64,000 bases of DNA, taken from assembly GCA_004431415.1 (NCBI GenBank), contig QPMI01000023.1:124001-188000 (forward strand), given 5' to 3'. The stretch's first letter is position 1; each line of letters starts with the position of its first letter. The translations under genes and the position numbers were made by a program. This document shows, piece after piece, positions 8,618-18,700 of the stretch. The DNA comes from Cyanophora paradoxa (Eukaryota; Glaucocystophyceae; Cyanophorales; Cyanophoraceae). The notes beneath the pieces are model-generated. The model was not told the DNA's origin, did no database searches, and saw nothing but the letters and a program-made list of their open reading frames with translations.

Positions 8618-11600
8618 TCATCTGCATGACCGGTCCGCCGCCTCTTCACCCTTCGTTCGCCCGCGTTTCTCCGGGTACCCGGATTCCCAACGCTTGAGCA
8701 CCCAGCGGAGCTTGGCGTGGCCTGAGGGGGTACAGGGGTCGGAACGGCGGCAGCATGGGGGAGTGGGGGTAGCGCACCCTCAGGGGATGCGAGGAGGGGG
8801 TGGTACTGGTGGCAGCGGGGAATATCGACAGCGATCTGGGGGAGAGGGGCAAATTGGTCGGGTACGACGTTACTCGACGAGGCGCGGGGGTACCTGGTTG
8901 TCGGCGGGCGTATCGAAGTCGTCGTCGTCCTCGTCGTCGTACCCCATGCCGCCCTCACCCTCCGACGGATCGTACTCAGCCCCCGACTGCGCCGAGAATG
9001 CGTCCCCGTGGGAATTCATGTACCCCCCGGGCCAGCGAACGCACCAGGAGGAGGGCGTGGTCGGGAGAGAGGGGGTGGGCTCCCAGGAGCACGGCCCATA
9101 CCTCCGCCCTGACAAGCGGGGGTACGTCGACCTGCAGGGGTACGTGAGATTCGGAACGGAAGGAGACGGGGTACGGCGCGCCTTGGCCTCGCGGACGATG
9201 TCGGAGTGGGTGGAGGGGTACGCGGCGAGGAGCCGCCGGAACGTCGCGACACGGGCCGCCTGGGAGAGAGGGTAAGAATCTCGGCCGGGGTGCAGCGAAA
9301 GAGCAACGGAAGGGGGGTACGGGCGCGCCTGGTAGACGGCGTCGAGCTCGCGCTCCTCCAAAGGGGCGGAGAGGGCGCGCTGCTGGGCCCAGGTCGCGCG
9401 GGTCCACGAGGAGGAGGGGGCCGGGCTGGGCGGCGAGGCCGGGCGCCGCCCCGCTGCCGTCGGGCTGTCGGGCGACACGGCGAGGAGCCGCCGAGCGGCC
9501 GCAGTGGACGCGGCGGCGGCGGCGGTGGCGGCCGGGGTACGGAGGAGGGAGGGGGCGAGGGAATCTAGGGGGAGTCGAGGATGGGGGGTAGGCTCTGCAG
9601 CTTGGCGATGTGCGCCGAGGAGGAGGCGGCCTTTGGGTCGCCCAGGAGGGCGGCCAGCGGCGCCAGGCTCACCACCGCCACCTGTACCCCTAGAGATTCA
9701 GAGGGAGAAGGGGTGGGACCGAAGGGGAAGGGGGCACGCGCCTCGGGCTCTCGCCGGTGCCAGGGGCCCCCTGAGGGCGGTCGGCGCGGGGGCCGCGGCG
9801 GCGGGGCCCGCGCCGCGCCGCGCCGCTGACCGACTCGCCGCCGCCCTCTTCGTCGGAATCGCTGGGGTCGACGCTGCGGTAGAGCCCGAGGGGTACGGAG
9901 AAGGCCCCCAGGTCGGGCCCGGGCCCGGGCCCAGGGCCGGGCTCCTCCAGGGCGACCAGCTCGCGGTCGGGGTCGCCGCCGGCGGTGAGCCAGAGCTCGA
10001 ACTGGTCGGCGAGGGGCAGGGCGAGCAGCTCGTCCCGCGTCATGGGCGAGACGGCGCCGCCGCTCCGGTTAAAGAGGTGCGGCAGCTGCCCGCGCACCGC
10101 CGCCGGCACGCCGCCCGCCGGCGTCGGCGGCGACCCGCGCGGCTGCGGCCCCGAGGGCGGCGGCGTGCCGAAGACCGAGGCTGAGGAGCGCCTGGCGGGG
10201 GCGCTGGCGCTGTTGCTGTTGTCGCCGTCGCTGGCGCGGGGCGGGCGGCCGGCGCGCGGGGCGGAGGGCGGCGCCGAGGCCGGCCCGCTGCGCTGCAGCT
10301 CGGTCCACCACTCCTTCACCTGGAGCGACGCCGACTTGAGGCGGGGCCGCCGCACCCAGACCCCCGTGGGGCGCGCCCCGTCCGCCCCCGCCCCCTCCTC
10401 ATCGCTCCCGTCGCCGCCGCCGCCGCCGCCGCCGGCCACGAGCGACCGCGTGCTGACGGAGGAGATGGGGTGCCGCAGCGCGGGGGAGCCTCCGGTGCTG
10501 ACGGGCGCCCAGCCGCTGCCGCCGGCCGCGGCGGCCCGCCTTAGGTACGGCTGCTGAAGCAGGTCCCGCGGGTCGGGGCGGAGGACGGGGTCCGGCGTGA
10601 GGCACTCCTCCAGGAACGCCCGGAACTCGCAGGCCGCGGGGCTCTGCCCGGGCAGCAGCCCCCGGATCCACGCCGCGACCTGCCGGACCTGAGCAGGAGC
10701 GGGGGGGAAGGGGATGGAGTCCGCCGGGGTACAGACGGATCTGACCTTGGCCTTGGAGTGTTGGGCCCAGACCTCCCGCCGGCCGCCGGGGGCAGCGCCG
10801 CCCGGGGCGGGGGCGATCGGGGAGGGTACGGCGGAGCCCGAGTCGTCGAGCCTCAGCGCCCTGCGGCGCGGCGCGCGGGCGTCAACGAGAGGGCCCGGGC
10901 AGGGGGGGTGGGGGCATGGAGGGGTACGGGCGCACGCGAGTCCGCCGGAGGCCTCGGAGGCGGAATCGTCCCCGGGTACAGAGACGCGCTCGCGGAGGGC
11001 GCGGAAGACGGCGGCGGGGGTACCGTCCCCTCCCGCGGTCCAGGGGTTCTCCCCCAGGTAGATCTCCACGAGGATGGTGCCCAGGGCCCACACGTCGCTC
11101 TGCGCGGCGCGCGGCGGGTCAGGAAGGCGGGAGGGCGGGGCGGGCGGGGCGGGCGGGGCGGGCCTTCGATCCGTGCGGGCCGGAGTGCGAGGCGGGGCCC
11201 GAGGCCACTACTTCGGGTGCCATGTACTCGGGCCGGCTGCGTGCGGGCGGAACGGGCGGCGTCGGCCTCCGCCCAGCGCCCGGCGGCCCAAGCCGCGCGG
11301 ATCGAATTCGAAGCGGGCGCACGCGATAGGCGAGTCGAGGAAGTGCCCGTGCGCGGTGATGTGGGAGAGCCCGTAGTCGCGTAGCTTGACGTTGCCCTGC
11401 GGCGCCGCTCGGCAGGCGCGGCGGCGGCGGCGGCTGGCGGCCGCGGCGCGCACGGCGTGGTCGAACGCGATGTTGTCGGGCGAGAGGGTCCCGTGGACGA
11501 CGCCGTGCTCGCTGAGGAATGCGAGCGCACGGACGATCTGCAGGCACGCGTTCAACACCGCGTCGCTCGACTCGATCAGCTCTCTGCGTGCGCGGGAAGC

Positions 11601-11980
11601 TCAGGGGCCGGGAGCCGAGCGAGCGAGCGCCGCGCGGCCCACCGCTGCGACCTCCAGCGCGACATGCGGTCCCGAAGTGTCGTGTGATAGTGCTCCGACA
11701 CGACGTGCACGCAGCCTGCGCGGCGGCGCGTTGTCAGTGCGGCGACGAGCTGGCATGGTGCGGCGCTCGCCTCGCCGGCCCCGCCGCGCCGCGATGTACT
11801 GGCATAGGTTCTCGTGGAGCTTCGACAGCGAGCGGAGCTTCTGAAACCTGCGCGGCGGGATGTGCCTTCGACGGGACGCCCGCACGCGAACGCGCGCGTG
11901 CACCTGCCCAGGATCTTCGGGATGAAGCTCTGGCCCTTGGGGGAGAGCCGCCGGATCGCTATCAGCGGCGGCTCCGCCAT
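8618..11980 (-). pseudogene. TBCK: TBCK-like pseudokinase-TBC domain protein, truncated in TBC domain
   Basis: Starts near 11,980 (MAEPPLIAIRRLSPKG, IPKILGR), then FQKLRSLSKLHENLCQYIAA, VHVVSEHYHTTLRDRMSRW, LNACLQIVRALAFLSEHGVV, LSPDNIAFD, KLRDYGLSHITAHGHFLDSP, YMAPEVV and DVWALGTILVEIYLGENPW. The catalytic loop reads HGTLSPDN, with no HRD Asp, so this is a pseudokinase, as in TBCK generally. A linker follows with the TBCK-type block LADQFELWLTAGGDPDRELV (about 10,010-9,950). The TBC part begins FRRLLAAYPSTHSDIVREAK, VDVPPLVRAEVWAVLLGA and VDIPRCHQYHPLLASPEG (about 8,860-8,790), then HAKLRWVLKRW (about 8,722-8,690). There the gene runs into the end of duplication copy A, reads about 20 residues antisense to XPR1 and stops (TGA, 8,618-8,620). 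The IxxDxxR motif is kept but the later YxQ half of the TBC GAP site is absent, so Rab-GAP function should be lost unless the rest lies elsewhere. Confidence 0.85.
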
Positions 11981-12739
11981 CCTTCGAATTCAACCCCCTC
12001 GGCGGAGTCGAACCCGAGATCCGGCCGAAGATCTCACAGTTCCAGCTAAAGAACGACAGTCTATATCTAGATGTAGATCACTAGATCAAATCTGAATCGT
12101 AGCTCGAAACGGCGCGATAAATCGCCTGTGGATTCGATAAAATCATTGATAATGTTGATGAACTCCGCAGCCGTGACGGGTACAGTGAGAACGGGGCTCG
12201 GACCGCCGCGCGCGCAGCGCTTTAGGCCCTAGGGGCCCCCGGGCCGATCGAAGTTAGGGCTAGCTTGCGGCTTGCCTACTAGTAGCTGTTGCAGCCTGCA
12301 GCTGTACATGTTGCAGCGCCGCGCCGGCGCTGTTGGTCTGCTGCTGCGGCAAAGCCTCTCGTGCTCCCTCCACTGGGCCTCCAGGGCCATCGCGCATACG
12401 CCCCCGGCCCTAGCTATAGGCCTAGGCTGGCCGCGCCGGCGCCTGTCCTTGCAGCGTTACGTATCTGCAGCTGGCTGCGCCATCATGATCAGCTGCAGCT
12501 AGCGCTGCAGCCAGCCATCGCTAGCGCTGGGCGCGGTGCGCATGCGCAACTCTACATTGTACAACAGCCCAGATCTAGAGCCGCTGAGCCGCAGCCGATG
12601 AGCCGTGAGCTCAGTTCAAGCGCAAGCGCGCGTGCGCGCGCAGCTGCAGCGCTCTAGCCGCTGAGCCCATCCCCGGCCTTCGCACCCCGCCGGGCCGCGC
12701 GGGCGGCGGCGCGCTGCGCAGCCTGCAGCTGGGAGCCAC
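11981..12739. promoter_or_regulatory. Divergent intergenic region, TBCK / first cyclase
   Basis: About 760 bp between two divergent starts. It contains palindromic CTAGATGTAGATCACTAGAT at 12,067-12,086, many CAGCTG/CTGCAG/AGCGCT palindromes at 12,290-12,660, and several CCGCGCGCGC tracts. No gene seen; promoters of both flanking genes are expected here. Confidence 0.5.
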
Positions 12740-15700
12740 ATGAATGGCCATGGCCAGTTCGCAAGATCAGCAGCCGCGCTGCGGGCCTTCGTGCCGGACT
12801 TGGTCGCGCGGAATGTGGGGCAGCTGGCCGCGTCGGGCGCCGAGCCGCTCGCGCTGCCCTTCGATGGCGTCGTGGTCGTGGTCGACATCTCGGGGTCCGT
12901 GGCCCTCGCCCACGCGCTCCAGGTGCAGGAGCGCGGGGCCGCGGTCGGGTTCGACCCCGCCGCCTCCGCGTGCGGGGCCGACGAGCTCTCCACCCGAATG
13001 AACGTGCGCGCGCGCCTCCGCTCGAAACCCGATGGACATGACCGCCCTAAACGCGATCGTACTCACTCATGCGATATCGGTCAGGCTGTCTTCCGCCGCG
13101 TGCTTGAGACCGCCAGGCTCTACCAGGCCGACGCTCTTCGGTGCGTGCGCCGATCCGGATCTCCGCACGCGCCTCGGATCCGGCGCCGCGCTGACACACG
13201 CGCGCGCAGATTCCTGGGCGACGCCGTCCTCTTCATGCTGTACGCCGACCGGGCCGGCGGGATGGCCGCCGCGGCGCTCGCCGCCGCGGACATGGCGGCC
13301 GACGTCCTCGCGGCACAGGCGAGCGGCCAGCGCGCGCCCTCCCGCCCGCGCCGCCGCCGCTCCGTGCTAAAGAGCGCCTCCGCCCCCCGGCCCCCGCGCA
13401 GGTGGATCCGGTTCTGAGGCGCGCGCATGTTTTTCCCTCTCTGCGTCTGCGTCTGCGTGCCCCTGGCCTAGTCCGGCCTGGCGCTCACGCGGGATGCCGG
13501 ATCGGAGCGCAGGCTGCACTGCGCGATCACCGCGGGCGACTACTTCGCGCTCAAGCTGGGCGGGCACGCCGGCCGCTTCGAGGTCGCCGTCGTCGGCCGC
13601 TCCCTCGCCGACCTCGAGGCCGGTCCGCGTGCTCTGCGCGCCACGCCCGCCCGGCCCCGAGCCGGGCCCCCGTCGTGCGCGTCTCCGTGGCTCAGGCCTG
13701 CTGCGCCGCAGGGCTCTCGCGCGCCAAGGCGGGTCAGGTCTCCGTCAGCGGCGCGGTGCGCGCGCTCGGCCATGGCCTGCCGGTCCTTCGAATTCTGGCG
13801 GCCCGAGCGCGGGAGCCCCGCGCGCGCGCAGGTCCTGTCTCTGCTCGGAATCTCTGCACGGCCGGCACAGGCGGGCAGCGCGGCCGCGGGACCCGAGCCG
13901 CGGGAGGTTCCTGCGGACGGCCTCTGGACCACGGATCGCGCGGAGCTTCTGCGGGCCCTCGGGAGGGTCAGGGCGTCGGCCGCGCAGCGCGCCCGGCGGC
14001 CTCCGCCCTCCGCCTCTTCCATCCAGGTGCGACGCCGCATGCAGCCTGGCAGGGGCGGGTCTCCGCGCCCGGCGGCCCTCACCCTCCCGTGCCAGGCCTC
14101 GCGGCCCCCAAGCGCTAGCGGCGGCGTCGGCGGCGGGCCGGACTTCACGCCCTACATACCCCCCGACGTCGAGGCCGTCCTCCGCTCGGACTCGGGGCGC
14201 GTACCCCCTCCCGATCCCATCCATCACCTCGCACCCTCCCCCTCCCCCCCCTTCCCCATTCCCCCCCCTCCCCGCCCCACACCACCCTCCCCTCCCCTCG
14301 CCCCTCCTCTCCCCCCCCTCTCCCCCCCGCCCCTTCGCCCCTCGCAGCGTCCCGCTCCTGATCGGAGCGCGCGCGGCGCAGGTTTATCAGGGAGCTGCGG
14401 ATCATCACGTCGCTCTTCCTGCGCTTCGAAGAGTTCGCGTGCCCGCCGGCCGGCGCCGGCGGCTTCGAGCAGGCGAGCGGCGCAGCCCGCCCGGTTGCGC
14501 GTGCTGGCGTGGGTCTGACGCGCGCGCGGCCGGGGCCGGGGGCAGGACTCCCTCCGGGACCTCAGCCGGCGCGTTCGCATCGCGCAGGCGGTGGCCGCTA
14601 AGTACGGCGCAGTCATCCGCGCCTTCTTCCGAGGTCCGCGATCGCGAAGCCCGCCCGCGCGCCCTCGCGACTGCGGCGCCGGCGTTCATTGGCGCTCCCA
14701 GACGACAAGGGGTTCGTCGGCCTGATGACGTTCGGCCTGTTCGGATCGGCCCACACGGACGACCCCTTCCGTGCCATAAAATGCGCCCTGCGAATACGCG
14801 ACGCCTTTGCAGAGGAGGTTCGCGAGTCGAGCTCTATTTGGGACCCGGCGGCGTTCTCGGGCGTCGAGTCTCGATATAGATCTAATTTGATCTGATCTGA
14901 TCTGATCTGACGGCGGCCCCCCAGGACCTCGGGGCGGTCTCGATTGGCATTGCGACGGGGCGGGTGTTCGGGGGGCTCGTAGGGGACGAATTCCGATGCG
15001 AGTACAACGGTGCGGGAGCTGGCCGCGGCAGCCATGCCTGCGCTCACTCTGCCCTGTGTGCATCTTGTGCAGTCCTCGGCGATGCGGTCAACACGGCGGC
15101 GAGGTGGGCGATGTCGATGTTAGACATTAATCCAAGCGCCTCGTGCCAGATCGCAGCTCTAGATCTGACCTCTGCGCGCAGGCTGATGGCGGTGCAAAGG
15201 GGGCAGATAATCGTGGACACGGCCACGCGGGAAGGGGCAGACACGGACCGGAATGTTGAGGCGGAGGCCCTCGCCCCTCTCGATCTGAAGGCGCCTCGCC
15301 CATCTTTGAAAACACTGTGAAATATGCATGAAGGTTTGACTTGTGGTCTGATCGCGATTCCTCGCAGGGAAAGCGCGGCCCCATGCAAGCTTTTCGAGTC
15401 GACGCCAGGCGCCATCAACGCCACGATCACGCGCGGCACAGCCTGCGCGGCACGCTGCAGATAGCGGTGGCGCTCGCCGGCGCGTTGGCGCAGGCGAGCG
15501 ACGCGGGAGACGACTCGTCGGACCCGGACGACGAGGCTCTGGAGTGGGGCGACTGCGAGTACGAGCTGGTTCGCGATTCGCGACTCGCGCCCGTCCCCGC
15601 CCTCGACTGCTCCCAGGCTCAAGCTCGCACATGTACAGGGCAGCGAGAGCGGCCGGCCGCGGAGCAAGTCGCTCTCGTCGCGGGCGCGGCGGTCGCTGAT

Positions 15701-18700
15701 CGTGGACGAGGCGGAGCGGCACATGTACAGCCGCTCGGGCTCGCTCGCCGCCGGGCGTGTCAGCGACGAGTGGATGCCGGGCATGGGCGCGGCGCTCGCC
15801 GCCCGCATCCGCGCCGCGGCAGGCGGTCCGGAGTCCTGCGTCCGCGGCAGGCCAGCCGCCCTCGACGCTCTCTCCGAGTTCCTCGGGAGCGGTGCGCCCC
15901 GGCCCTTCTCGCCCGCTTCTGCGACGCTGTGCCGACTCTCTCTTGGGACCAGCGGCGTGGAAGCCTGCCGGCGCCGGACTTTTGCTGGTGTTGGGCGAGC
16001 CTGGGTCAGGTGCGAGCTCCGCTGATGCCTCAACCTCCCGCCGTCGTGCATCGACGCCAGCGCTGTGCGCGCAGGCAAGTCCGAGATCGCGCGCGAGTGC
16101 CGCAGGCTGGCAGACTTCGCAGAGCTGCCGTACCTGGCCGCATCCGGCGACGCGCTGGAGGTGTCCCGGTGCCCCCCGCCCTCCCTCCCTTCTCTGCGTG
16201 CGCAGTCGCGACGCCTCCAACTGACGCGAGCGCTCGCGTTTCCCGATCAGGCCCTTCCACGCTTTCGGAAACCTGCTGTGGTATCTGGTCGATTTGGCGA
16301 ATTCGAACAAGGTGAGGTCACGTTCGTCGTCCTGCGGGGTGCGCCGCTTGGAACCCCGGCCCCGCACATTGATTGGCGTGCACGTACGCGTGCGAGCCGC
16401 CTCAAATCCACTCAGGAAACCGAATACGCCACCGACGCCAAGACGGAGGCGAGGCTAAGCCAGCCGACACGACGTACGCGGGAGGCGGGGCTCTCGGTGG
16501 CCCGCCCAAGAGCAAAAGCGAGATCGCCGACCAAGCAACACCTCTCCCGTGCTCGCAGCCGACGCTCCAGGCAGTGCCGCTCCCTTCCTGTGCGCCTGCA
16601 GCCGCTGGGACAGCAGCGGACCCGCCTGCTTCGTCTGCGCATGCAAAGCCTGTGCTTCGAATTCGAAGGCCATCTCGAAGATTGTCTCTGGTGGAGGATC
16701 GCAACACGGGATCGCCCATACATGGGCCCGGGTTTTATGCCGCCCCAGCGCTAGCGCTACGCGGACCGAGAGCGTTCAAACCTGCGCATCGCGCCTCATC
16801 ACTGCGATCGACCCTGCGTTGGCCTCGAGCCACAACTGCGCGGTACGCCGCTTCTCGTCAATCGTGCACATGGGTTTGAGAAAGAATATTGACGGCCTGG
16901 CGGGTAACATTGGGTTCGACCAGATTCTGACGGAGGCACTCTTGCTCAGCTTGCCGGAAGGCGGCCCCAACTGCAGCGATCGGCAGCAGGGGGTGCGAAC
17001 TTGCGAGACTCGTGTCACTCAAAGGAGTGCGCTGAATTCGTCCTTCGACAGGAGTCGGCCACCGGTACCAGCGGGGAGGCCGCGCTCATGTTTCTGGGCG
17101 AGCTCATCGCCGCTGTGCTCAGGGGCCTTCGGGTGGGCTTTAATTTTTGTGCCGTCCATCGCAAGCATCTGCGTGACGCTTGCATGTATGAATTCAATTT
17201 AGGCCATACTTGTCGCCGAGGATCTACACCACATGGATAGCTTGTCTGTCAGGTGGACGCAGCGCTTTAATTAATTGCAGTCCGCGCTTTTTTATGCTAA
17301 TCGGGCCCGTCTCCTCGCCCAGACTGATTCGCAACCTCGCGCTGCGGTCGTGCGCTATTGCGACGCGTCCTTCAGATTTGGAGTTCTGGTTGCGCTCCTG
17401 TTCGGATTTTCACTTTTTGACTATGTCCGTATCTGCAGGGGCACGTCGATTCTTGCTACAAGCCGGAGCTTGCATGCCGTGTCGGAGCAGCTTTCCGCCC
17501 TGAAATTCAGGTGCTTGTCGTCTTATGTAATTACGGGTTTCTGGTGGGCGGCGACACTGAAACGCCGCCGGCTAGCCCTCGGAGTAAAACGCTGACGCTC
17601 TCTCCGCTATCCCCTGGAGGTAATCAGCCGCGATGTAGCGAGTGCGCATGTGCGCCTGATTATGTACATGTGTCGCAATCAGACGCTCGACAAGTCCTCG
17701 CGCTGCAGCTGAATGTGAAAGACCCAGAGCTCGTAAGCGACGCGCGCGCCTTCTGTCGTATATTATCGATTCGCGATTCAACCTTCCTTCCCTCAGATCC
17801 CAACTTGGCTCGCCTTGGCACTTTGCACCGCCGCCCAAGGAAATGCGTTTGCAATTTCGGAAGCGCGCTGAGCCTCCCCCCCCCCCCCCCCCCCCCCCAC
17901 CCACCCACCCCACCCCCCCCTCCACCTCCCCACCCCCACCCCCCACCCACCCACCCATGTCTTACAGCAATGATGCACTAATCGCGTCACGGCAGATTGC
18001 CCACTACATGGTCCGCCGTGAACTGCTGAAAGTCCGGGGCGGCAATCCTTGGACCGGCGAGGTGATTGTCGGCTTCTGTAAATTAAATGAAGCGCTCGGT
18101 TAATTACGCGTCCATTTTAAATTTGTCTCGCATGCGCAGGGGCCCTCGGTGGAGGTCCATGCCTCCGTCCGTGCCGATGCTGACAAGGGCGGGTGCGCGG
18201 GTTGCTCTGACCACGAATCCGCTTCTGCTTCGCCCGGCGCGCGCTGAGCGAGCTCGCGGTCGCGCATGCGCGGCACGCAGGCTCTCCATCGTCCCTGACA
18301 CGCTCGAGCGCCTCATTGTGTCCCGCCTGGAAGGACTCCCGGCCTTCGTTGCCAACGTCGCCAAGCGCTGCAGCGTCCTCGTGCGCACACGCACGCCATC
18401 GCGGGTGGCCTTGAACGGAGCAGCGGTGACCACCGTTGCCTCCATCCGCGCAGGGCGCTCGATTCTCGGTTCCGCTGGCTCTCTACGCCCTCGCGGAGGA
18501 CTCCGAAGACGCGGCGTTGATTGACGCTCTAGTTCAGGCGCGCCACTCGAGCAGCAGATCTAGAGAACGACGTGCTGTCGCTTGCGCTTTTTGACACTTA
18601 CGCTTCCGCAGCTCGAAGCGGCCGGCATTTTTAGGCGGCTGGACATGGCGAGCAGTAGTGCTGCTACTAGTACAGGGGCGTACGCTTTTGTGCAGGTGCG

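Larger units (their letters stand above)
1..8688. repeat. Segmental duplication, copy A (left end outside window)
   Basis: The block matches 51,200-59,948 in the same orientation. Gene order is the same (REJ/GAIN gene, F-box gene, XPR1 gene). The start codons lie at 2,043 versus 53,148, 4,503 versus 55,641, and 4,834 versus 55,972. Similarity is visible in exons, introns and intergenic DNA, so this is a DNA-level copy and not a retrocopy. It ends abruptly near 8,688 at GGATTCCC, where copy B continues into the rest of XPR1 and copy A passes into TBCK sequence. Position 1 is still inside the matching region, so the left boundary cannot be seen. Confidence 0.95.
4834..8688 (+). pseudogene. XPR1: XPR1/PHO1-type SPX-EXS phosphate exporter, copy A, truncated at 3' end
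   Basis: Begins ATG at 4,834 with MKFGKRLRENAVP, which splices to EWNSAYIDYKS (from about 5,070) and KRLIKA: a typical SPX domain start. Later SPX exons include EAAFLEALESETRK (near 5,910), NFYVAKSEQIQGQY (near 6,003) and the Lys-rich helix KAVKKYDKVTRRRTLASF (6,400-6,510), the family's inositol-pyrophosphate-binding region. Membrane exons follow: GLYLGVSLTLLAAIALGCAL (7,339-7,398), VAYLWCFGAIVFVCVAS and YIPLYVYAAFALLALAP (8,271-8,321). The EXS domain stops after WLGDQMTSTVICM: at about 8,688 the match to copy B ends and TBCK sequence begins, so roughly the last third of the protein is missing. Without the EXS core it should not export phosphate. An SPX-only or dominant-negative product remains possible. 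Exons are otherwise open and near-identical to copy B, so the truncation is recent. Confidence 0.85.

Noticed and set aside
12740-16100. Reading the first cyclase as a bacterial-type guanylate cyclase operon
   Set aside because: The cyclase halves are joined only by removing GT-AG introns, and the C1-C2-NTPase-TPR order fits the eukaryotic soluble cyclase family.
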